Shown: positions 7,338 to 12,759 of the stretch, one piece after another
How positions within the stretch are numbered: position 1 is the first letter of the stretch
Layout of the letters: the number at the start of each line of letters is the position of its first letter
From: an uncultured Flavobacterium sp.
GTDB lineage: Bacteria; Bacteroidota; Bacteroidia; Flavobacteriales; Flavobacteriaceae
NCBI GenBank assembly: GCA_946886675.1
Contig: CAMPIZ010000017.1
Location: 1 to 12,759 of the forward strand
Direction of reading: 5' to 3'
Length of the DNA stretch: 12,759 bases
Translations under genes and position numbers: made by a program
The notes under the pieces: generated by a model
What the model was told of the DNA's origin: nothing
Database searches by the model: none
What the model saw: only the letters and a program-made list of their open reading frames with translations

Positions 7338-8375
7338 ATGTACGAGTTAGACGAATCTAAATATTTGTATTTGTTTGCCATAGTGCCGGTATTGGTGCTG
7401 CTATTCCTGTACAACCTGTACTGGAAAGGAAAAAAGCAGCGCGAATTTGGAGATGTGGAACTGGTAAAGAAATTAACGCCGGAAAGATCGGTGTTTAAGC
7501 CTGTACTTAAGTTTGTGGTATTGCTTCTGGCTCTGTCAGGAATGATACTAGCTTTGGTAAACCCAAAAATCGGTACAAAAACTGAGACTGTAAAACGGGA
7601 AGGAATCGATATTGTATTTGCAATAGACGTTTCTAAAAGTATGCTAGCGGAAGATGTGGCGCCAAACAGGCTTGAAAGGTCTAAACAAATTGTTTCTCAA
7701 ATAATAAATCAGTTGGGGACCGACAGGATAGGCATTATTGGCTATGCAGGAAGCGCTTATCCCGTACTGCCTATAACATCTGATTACAGCGTTGCAAAAA
7801 TGTTCCTGCAAAGCATGAATACCGATATGGTCTCATCCCAGGGAACTGCGTTAAGCGAAGCCATTGAGATGTCTACTAAATTTTTTGATGACCCCCAAAC
7901 CAGCAAACTGCTGATACTGGTATCTGATGGTGAGGATCATGGTGAAGGCTCCGAAGAAGCAGCTGCAAATGCGAAGGAAAAAGGGGTTAAAATTATAACG
8001 GTGGGTGTGGGTACCGAAAAAGGTGGTCCAATACCTATAAAACGAAATGGTATAACTGAAAGTTTTAAGCGTGACCGCGACGGAGAAACGGTTATTACAA
8101 AATTATATCCCGATGCGCTTAAAACCATAGCTGCCCGCACAAAAGGCGGATACATTTATGGCGGAAGCACGCGTGAAGTTTCTGATTATGTAAAGAATGC
8201 TCTGGATAATATTGAAAAAACAGAGTTTGAAGCCAAGGAAGTAACAGATTATGCCTCGCAGTACCAATGGTTTCTGGGAGCGGCATTTTTACTTTTATTT
8301 ATAGATATATTCCTGTTGGACAGGAAAACTGCATGGATAAGAAAGTTAAACCTTTTTAATGAAAAAGAACAATGA
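7338..8375 (+). CDS. batB: BatB, membrane-anchored VWA protein
   Basis: A 345-residue paralogue of BatA with the same layout: membrane segments at about 9-26, 56-74 and 309-326 around a VWA domain. The MIDAS residues are present as DVSKS at 97-101, Thr170 in SQGTALSEA, and Asp197 in VSDGED; the fourth position of the first motif is Lys where BatA and the DUF58 protein have Gly, which keeps the metal ligands. A PNRLERSK segment (109-116) matches PNRLEALK of BatA. Together with BatA it probably forms a membrane VWA pair served by MoxR. Its stop codon overlaps the batC start (ATGA), which indicates translational coupling. Confidence 0.93.
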   Translation: MYELDESKYLYLFAIVPVLVLLFLYNLYWKGKKQREFGDVELVKKLTPERSVFKPVLKFVVLLLALSGMILALVNPKIGTKTETVKREGIDIVFAIDVSKSMLAEDVAPNRLERSKQIVSQIINQLGTDRIGIIGYAGSAYPVLPITSDYSVAKMFLQSMNTDMVSSQGTALSEAIEMSTKFFDDPQTSKLLILVSDGEDHGEGSEEAAANAKEKGVKIITVGVGTEKGGPIPIKRNGITESFKRDRDGETVITKLYPDALKTIAARTKGGYIYGGSTREVSDYVKNALDNIEKTEFEAKEVTDYASQYQWFLGAAFLLLFIDIFLLDRKTAWIRKLNLFNEKEQ

Positions 8376-9178
8376 AAAAACTGATAACAATTGGTTTGCT
8401 GTTTTGCTCTCTGGCAGCTTTTTCGCAGGAAAAGGAAAAAAAAGACACCTACCTGCCTAAAGGCAACAAGGAGTTTAAGAAAAAAGAATATAAGGAAGCT
8501 GAGGCAAGCTACCGCATTTCTCAGTCTAATACTCCTGCAAAAGCTGCGGCAGCCTATAATTTGGGTAATGCCATTTACAGGCAGGGTGAACCCGGAGAAT
8601 CTAAGTTTGCTTATCTTAAAGCTATAGAACATGCCGAAACCAAAGAGCAGAAACACAAGGCATACCATAACCTTGGCAATGCGCTTATGGAAGAAAAAAA
8701 CTACCAGTCGGCGGTAGGGGCATACAGAAATGCCTTACGGAATAATCCTTATGATGATGAGACCCGCTACAACTTTGCCCTGGCAAAAAAAATGCTGAAG
8801 GAAAATCCGCCAAAACCTCAGAATCAGCAAAATAAAGATAAAGGCGATCAGAAGAATCAGGATAAAAATCAGTCCCCTAAAGACAACGAAGGAGATAAGC
8901 CCAAAGATAATCAGGGTGATAAGCAGGATAAAGAACAGGGGGGCGATGATAAAGATAAAGGAGGCAAAGACAAGAAGGACAAGCAGGATGATAACGGCCA
9001 GCAAAAGCCCTACAAGGGTAACGAGGGACAGGATAAACAGCCTGCCGATGCCAGCCCTTCCAAACAACGAATGGAAAACCTGCTGGATGCCATGAATAAT
9101 GAGGAAAGGAAAGTTCAGGACAGGATAAATGCCAAAAAAGCAAAAGGGCAGCCACAAAGGCAGGAAAAAGACTGGTAA
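8372..9178 (+). CDS. batC: BatC, periplasmic TPR protein
   Basis: A 268-residue exported protein. A signal peptide occupies residues 1-18 (hydrophobic 4-17, likely cut at AFS-Q). Tetratricopeptide repeats cover about 28-135, with clear YNLGNAIYR (62-70) and YHNLGNALMEEKNYQSA (98-114) helices. A long low-complexity linker rich in Lys, Asp, Gln, Asn and Gly spans about 145-230 and is likely disordered. A conserved-looking C-terminal helix follows, MENLLDAMNNEERKVQDR at 234-251, a motif typical of BatC. TPRs bind partner proteins, so BatC probably docks other Bat proteins. The ATG at 8372 overlaps the batB stop by four bases. A 64-base gap follows before batD, the longest in batA-batE; it contains only a weak 6-bp hairpin (9201-9219). 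Confidence 0.92.
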   Translation: MKKLITIGLLFCSLAAFSQEKEKKDTYLPKGNKEFKKKEYKEAEASYRISQSNTPAKAAAAYNLGNAIYRQGEPGESKFAYLKAIEHAETKEQKHKAYHNLGNALMEEKNYQSAVGAYRNALRNNPYDDETRYNFALAKKMLKENPPKPQNQQNKDKGDQKNQDKNQSPKDNEGDKPKDNQGDKQDKEQGGDDKDKGGKDKKDKQDDNGQQKPYKGNEGQDKQPADASPSKQRMENLLDAMNNEERKVQDRINAKKAKGQPQRQEKDW

Positions 9179-9242
9179 CAATACCAGTGGAGAAGATACT
9201 AATTTGAAAAATGCAAATTGTTCAGATTAAGGACGGATAACG

Positions 9243-10994
9243 ATGAAAAGATACATCTTACTATTATTACTATTTACACAGGGCGTGCTTTATGCCCAGG
9301 TGGAGTTTAAAGCTGTGCCCAGCAAGACCAGGCTTGGCGTAAACGAACGCCTGAGGATTGAGTTTGTTATGAACGAAGATGGCGATAACTTTGTCCCGCC
9401 TTCTTTTGATGGTTTCAGGGCACAGGGCCCCAGCCAGATGATAAGCAACTCCTGGATAAACGGCAGGCGTACTTTTAGTAAAAGCTATACTTATCTTCTT
9501 ATACCTACCTCTAGGGGAGAGTTTACCATTGGCCAGGCCAGTATAGAGATTGATGGGAAGACTTATAAAACCTCACCCATAAAAATAACGGTTACTGATG
9601 CTGTAAAACTGGACGATCCTGTAGCTCAGGCGCGGCAGAGTGCGGCAGAAGGCATACATCTGGTAGCTGAAATAAGCAATACAAACCCCTATATAAATGA
9701 GCCGGTTAGTGTAGTATATAAACTCTATGTGAGCCCTACTTCGAGTGTTACAAATTTTTATGAAACCGAAAGCCCTAAGTTTAACGACTTCTGGAGCCAG
9801 ACAGACAGAGTAGATCCGCAGAACATAAAGGTTCAAAAAGGCACATTTAAAGGAGAAGAGTATCGTTATGTAGTGCTGCAGCGTACCGTTCTCTACCCAC
9901 AAAAAAGCGGAAGGCTTGAACTGGAGCCGCTAATGCTTAATGTTACTATGGAAGTGCCTACAGGGCGCAGGGGAGGGCTTGGTTTTCAGATGTATGATAA
10001 AGAAGACAAGATAGTTTCTTCAGGGAAAAAATATATTAACGTAAAAGCCTTGCCGGAAGCCGGCAGGCCGGATGATTTTACAGGTGCTGTTGGTAATTTT
10101 GATTTTAAGGTAACACCATCTAAAACACAGCTTGATGCAGGTGAGTCTTTGCAGCTTGATGTAACTGTAAGCGGGAAAGGTAACCTTAAGTTGTTTACCC
10201 TGCCTAAGCCTGTAGTACCTTCTGCACTGGAAATGTATGATCCGGAACATAAGGAAGATATATCGGTACCGTTAAGCGGTATGAATGGTAAAGTATCGGA
10301 TATTTATACCATAGTGCCGCAAAATAAAGGTAAGTATCCTGTAAACGCGCTTTCATTCTCCTATTTTAATCCGGCTACAGGAAAATATAAAACGATTACA
10401 TCGCAGGAAATAATGATAGATGTAACGGGTGAGGCTGTTGCTTCTGCGTCAGGCACCGGACAGAAAACAAAACAGGCAGTAACCGCAAAAGGGCAGTTTA
10501 GGTTTGTTGAACTGGAGACCAAACTGCTTGCAAAAGGCAGGCAGGACTTTTTTGGTTCAGGGTTGTTCTACGGATTGCTGTTCCTGCCATTCCTGCTTAT
10601 ACCGGTTATTGTAATTATAAGGAAGAAGAAAGAAGCTTATGACAGCGATGTAGTAGGCAGTAAAATAAGGCAAAGCAACAGGCTGGCAAGAAAGTATCTT
10701 TCGGCAGCTAAAAAGCAGTTGGGTAACAAAGAACCATTCTATGTCGCGCTGGAAAAAGCCCTGCATAATTTCCTTAAAGCAAAGCTTACTATTGAAACCT
10801 CTGAGATGAGTAAGCCAAACATACAGGAGCTACTCTTGTCGCGCAATGCATCGCCGGAAACGGTGAATGATTTTATCAAAATAATGAACAATTGTGAGTT
10901 TGCGCGTTATGCACCGTCATCTAATGTGGCTATGCAGCAGGATTATAATAATGCAATTGCAGTAATAACTGCGCTTGAAAAGCAGGTTAAGTAG
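9243..10994 (+). CDS. batD: BatD, oxygen-tolerance family membrane protein
   Basis: A 583-residue protein of the BatD (oxygen tolerance) family. A signal peptide covers 1-18 (MKRYILLLLLFTQGVLYAQ, cut before Q19). A long periplasmic region to about 435 consists of beta-rich Ig-like repeats; two begin with similar words, VEFKAVPSKTRLGVNERL near 20 and FDFKVTPSKTQLDAGESL near 286, with a middle unit between. One membrane segment lies at about 437-460, followed by a basic stop (RKKKEA) and a cytoplasmic helical tail to 583 with CEFARYAPSS at 551-560. It is likely the large periplasmic scaffold of the Bat complex. No catalytic motif was seen. The ATG at 9243 is chosen because it gives a normal signal peptide. 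BatE starts 32 bases after the stop. Confidence 0.93.
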   Translation: MKRYILLLLLFTQGVLYAQVEFKAVPSKTRLGVNERLRIEFVMNEDGDNFVPPSFDGFRAQGPSQMISNSWINGRRTFSKSYTYLLIPTSRGEFTIGQASIEIDGKTYKTSPIKITVTDAVKLDDPVAQARQSAAEGIHLVAEISNTNPYINEPVSVVYKLYVSPTSSVTNFYETESPKFNDFWSQTDRVDPQNIKVQKGTFKGEEYRYVVLQRTVLYPQKSGRLELEPLMLNVTMEVPTGRRGGLGFQMYDKEDKIVSSGKKYINVKALPEAGRPDDFTGAVGNFDFKVTPSKTQLDAGESLQLDVTVSGKGNLKLFTLPKPVVPSALEMYDPEHKEDISVPLSGMNGKVSDIYTIVPQNKGKYPVNALSFSYFNPATGKYKTITSQEIMIDVTGEAVASASGTGQKTKQAVTAKGQFRFVELETKLLAKGRQDFFGSGLFYGLLFLPFLLIPVIVIIRKKKEAYDSDVVGSKIRQSNRLARKYLSAAKKQLGNKEPFYVALEKALHNFLKAKLTIETSEMSKPNIQELLLSRNASPETVNDFIKIMNNCEFARYAPSSNVAMQQDYNNAIAVITALEKQVK

Positions 10995-11026
10995 TATTAA
11001 GTATGGAGTACAAAAGTAGTAAGACA

Positions 11027-11773
11027 ATGAAAAAATTAGCATTTATACTCTTCTTTTTCACGCAGCTATTGGCTGCACAATCGGCTTTTGATAGAGGTAA
11101 TGAACAATACAGAAAAGGTCAGTATCAGGAAGCCGTACAAAGCTATGAAAGTATTATGAAGCAAGGCAAAGAATCGGCAGAAGTATATTTTAACCTTGGT
11201 AATGCCTATTATAAGCTTAATGAAGTAGCACCTGCCATATATAACTATGAAAAGGCATTGCTGCTAAAGCCAAATGACAGAGATATACAAACTAATCTTG
11301 GCTACGCGCAAAATATGGTTATAGACGATATACAGGCTGTGCCTAAGGTAGGTTTTTCAAAACTGTTTTATGGCCTTGTAGGAACTTATCACTACGACAC
11401 CTGGGCATGGATTGCCATTGGTTTTGCTTTTGGAGTGCTGCTGTTTTTTACAGGTTACTATTTTGCAGGCACTACACTTTTAAAAAGGCTCTTTTTTGTG
11501 GCTATGTTCATTTCGCTTTTTGTTGTAGGGGTAAGTATTATGTCGGCAGTTTTTGTAAAATCGCAGTCATCAAAAATGCGCCCGGCCATAGTGTTTAATG
11601 AAGTAGTTTCGGTAAAGAGCGAACCGCTAAATAATGCGCCAGATGCATTTATACTTCATGAAGGGACAAAAGTAAATGTAACCGAAGAGCTTGATAACTG
11701 GAAAAAAATAGAGTTGGCCGATGAGAATGTGGGCTGGATACAATCGTCAGCTATAAAAGAGCTCAAGGACTAA
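11027..11773 (+). CDS. batE: BatE, TPR and SH3-like domain membrane protein
   Basis: From the ATG at 11027 the protein has 248 residues: signal peptide 1-17 (MKKLAFILFFFTQLLAAQ), TPR repeats at about 20-95 (FDRGNEQYRKGQYQEA, YFNLGNAYYKL), two membrane segments at about 125-147 and 153-178, and a C-terminal bacterial SH3-like domain at about 190-243 that ends in the typical GWIQSSAIKEL. This is the BatE arrangement and closes the operon. An in-frame ATG at 11003 would add eight residues (MEYKSSKT); the inner ATG is preferred because MKK gives a standard signal-peptide start, but the outer one cannot be excluded. It converges on the CvpA-family gene with 5 bases between the stops. Confidence 0.9.
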   Translation: MKKLAFILFFFTQLLAAQSAFDRGNEQYRKGQYQEAVQSYESIMKQGKESAEVYFNLGNAYYKLNEVAPAIYNYEKALLLKPNDRDIQTNLGYAQNMVIDDIQAVPKVGFSKLFYGLVGTYHYDTWAWIAIGFAFGVLLFFTGYYFAGTTLLKRLFFVAMFISLFVVGVSIMSAVFVKSQSSKMRPAIVFNEVVSVKSEPLNNAPDAFILHEGTKVNVTEELDNWKKIELADENVGWIQSSAIKELKD

Positions 11774-11778
11774 GAAAC

Positions 11779-12318
11779 CTATACTTCTTCTTCCTGTGTT
11801 TGCATATCTTCAGGAGTTTTTTCGTTAAACTCCTTAAACCAGTCTTCCAATATTGGAAAAATTGTGTTGGAAATTTCAAGCATTGGATAAAAGAAAATAG
11901 ACTCATCCAGGGTTTCTTTTTTGGCGAAAATATTAGTGCTGTTTATTTTCAGAAAAAAATTGAGGGAGACGCTTAATATCAAAACCATTTTTAGAAATCC
12001 AAACACACCGCCCAAAATACGGTTAAGCAGGCCCAGGCTGGCAAAATCTGCAAGCTTTGTAAAAAATTTAGCCAGCAGTATTATGCCTACAACCACAGCT
12101 ATAAAAGTGATTACAAAAGCAGTTATAGATATATAGCGGGGTTCCCAGGATACATGGCCGCTTATTATATCGGCAATAAAGCCCGAGAATTTAAGCGCTA
12201 CAAAAATTCCGGCGATAAGAGATACAAGCGAAGCAAGTTCCACAAACAGCCCTCTCCACAACCCTTTTATAAGGCCATACAGCAGAAGTCCCCCCAGTAT
12301 GATATCAATAACACTCAT
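11779..12318 (-). CDS. CvpA-family inner membrane protein
   Basis: A 179-residue membrane protein with four hydrophobic segments (about 4-20, 24-43, 63-86 and 104-123) and a short acidic hydrophilic tail (about 160-179, ending TQEEEV). The start MSVIDIILGGLLLYGLIKG followed by GLFVELASL and the later LLNRILGGVFGFLK are typical of the CvpA family, whose E. coli member is needed for colicin V production and affects envelope homeostasis. The ATG at 12318 is used as the start; a TTG three codons further upstream (12327) is in frame but less likely. It is not part of the bat operon, being on the opposite strand and convergent with batE. Confidence 0.9.
   Translation of the reverse strand: MSVIDIILGGLLLYGLIKGLWRGLFVELASLVSLIAGIFVALKFSGFIADIISGHVSWEPRYISITAFVITFIAVVVGIILLAKFFTKLADFASLGLLNRILGGVFGFLKMVLILSVSLNFFLKINSTNIFAKKETLDESIFFYPMLEISNTIFPILEDWFKEFNEKTPEDMQTQEEEV
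11812..11834. terminator. Hairpin at the convergent 3' ends of batE and the CvpA gene
   Basis: AGGAGTTT at 11812-11817 onward and AAACTCCT ending at 11834 form a perfect 8-bp stem with a 7-base loop. It lies about 39 bases past the batE stop and inside the 3' end of the opposing CvpA gene. It could stop bat transcription, but no T-run follows on the plus strand, and the coding constraint of the CvpA gene may explain part of it. Confidence 0.3.
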
Positions 12319-12324
12319 TTTAAA

Positions 12325-12355
12325 CAAAAATAGCAGACTTTTACAATAAAAGCAA
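12325..12355 (-). promoter_or_regulatory. Candidate promoter of the CvpA-family gene
   Basis: On the minus strand TATTTTTG (12332-12325) matches the Bacteroidota -7 consensus TAnnTTTG, and a TTG (12355-12353) lies 20 bases upstream, suitable for the -33 element. Transcription would begin almost at the ATG at 12318, giving a leaderless or near-leaderless message, which makes the assignment uncertain. Confidence 0.35.
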
Positions 12356-12389
12356 TATGAAGGCTTTTATATATTAATTTTCAAGTCGC

Positions 12390-12397
12390 TATCTTTG
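12390..12397 (+). promoter_or_regulatory. Bacteroidota -7 element before the last gene
   Basis: TATCTTTG matches the consensus TAnnTTTG and is followed by CG, as in many flavobacterial promoters. It is 19 bases before the ATG at 12417. The -33 region is weak: only a TTTT run at 12365-12368 lies at about the expected distance. Confidence 0.6.
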
Positions 12398-12416
12398 CGC
12401 CTTTAATATTAGGAAT

Positions 12417-12759
12417 ATGTCGAGGGACGAACAATTGAAATCACGCTGGGAACAGCTCGTTAAAATATTATCAGACCGTTTTGCAGATGGTGAAATACTT
12501 GATCTTGATGCGGTTATTTACCTGATTGGAGTACAGGAATTAGGTAAATTTAAGCGTAAGTTTAAAAAAGACGACAAGGTAAACCTTATGCATATTGCTA
12601 TTTGCAGGCTGCTGGAACCTTATGGTTATTATAAGTTTGATTACTTTGATGACGATGGGTGGCCGCATTATACGGTGGTAGAACAACTCCCGCCGCTTAA
12701 GGCAGGAGAGCAGAGTGTACTTATGAAAGGTGCTATAGTAGATTATTTTATCGAAAAAG
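12417..12759 (+). CDS. Conserved-looking protein of unknown function, 3' end missing
   Basis: The ATG at 12417 opens a frame that continues for 114 codons to the window edge. The protein starts MSRDEQLKSRWEQLVKILS, is soluble and charged, and is rich in aromatic and acidic residues in its middle (YGYYKFDYFDDDGWPHY at about 73-89). A basic helix, GKFKRKFKKDDKV, lies at about 43-55. No signal peptide, membrane segment or catalytic motif was seen, and I cannot assign a family. That this is a real gene is supported by the uninterrupted frame, the good TAnnTTTG element 19 bases upstream and the protein-like composition. It is divergent from the CvpA-family gene across 98 bases, and is not obviously linked to the bat operon. 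Confidence 0.8.
   Translation, partial: MSRDEQLKSRWEQLVKILSDRFADGEILDLDAVIYLIGVQELGKFKRKFKKDDKVNLMHIAICRLLEPYGYYKFDYFDDDGWPHYTVVEQLPPLKAGEQSVLMKGAIVDYFIEK

Noticed and set aside
9179..9242. The 64-base gap between batC and batD as an internal promoter or small gene
   Set aside because: Only a weak 6-bp hairpin (AATTTG/CAAATT at 9201-9219) is present; no TAnnTTTG match and no credible reading frame were found.
12319..12327. TTG at 12327 as the start of the CvpA-family gene
   Set aside because: An ATG lies three codons downstream and gives the usual MSVIDI start; the TTG also falls inside the candidate promoter element.
1..12759. Mobile element, phage, CRISPR or RNA gene
   Set aside because: No transposase, integrase, regularly spaced repeats, tRNA-like or rRNA-like sequence was seen; the only repeat of note is the palindromic cluster at 3742-3811.

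Overview
The window looks like chromosomal DNA of a member of the Bacteroidota, most likely a Flavobacteriaceae (Flavobacterium-like) genome. The reasons are the moderately AT-rich composition, the lack of clear Shine-Dalgarno sequences with A-rich leaders instead, promoter elements of the Bacteroidota type (TAnnTTTG), signal peptides ending in ...AQ or ...SQ, and above all a complete bat (Bacteroides aerotolerance) gene cluster in flavobacterial order. No rRNA, tRNA, CRISPR array, insertion sequence or phage gene was seen.

Layout. Positions 1-2484 hold three minus-strand genes that read leftwards: an aldo/keto reductase (2484-1615), a short-chain dehydrogenase (1577-825) and a Schlafen/AlbA_2-type putative ATP-binding protein whose 3' end lies outside the window (756-1). 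Spacing of 37 and 68 bases makes a small co-transcribed group plausible. A 249-base divergent region (2485-2733) separates them from the bat cluster and carries a promoter-like element, a 7-bp inverted repeat and a recurring GTGATAAA word.

Positions 2734-11773 hold eight plus-strand genes: MoxR AAA+ ATPase, DUF58/VWA protein, a BatD-like membrane protein of unassigned function, BatA, BatB, BatC, BatD and BatE. From batA to batC the genes are packed to within a few bases (gap of 2, then a 4-base ATGA overlap). The only sizeable gaps are a 79-base one after moxR, filled by nested inverted repeats, and a 64-base one before batD. The products form one envelope-associated machine by composition: a cytoplasmic MoxR ATPase, a soluble DUF58 protein with a VWA metal site, two membrane-anchored VWA proteins (BatA, BatB), two TPR proteins (BatC, BatE) and two anchored proteins with large periplasmic parts (BatD and the BatD-like protein). 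MoxR proteins are known to work with VWA partners, probably as chaperones or in metal or cofactor insertion. The exact substrate of the Bat system is not established.

Positions 11779-12318 hold a minus-strand CvpA-family membrane protein that converges on batE with 5 bases between stops. The last gene (12417 to the window end) is divergent from it, starts behind a good TAnnTTTG element, and is a conserved-looking protein of unknown function that is cut by the window edge.

The main points for a second look are the unnamed BatD-like gene with its extra C-terminal periplasmic domain, the palindromic repeat between moxR and the DUF58 gene, and the structured leader of the bat operon. The bat operon itself is a known system.
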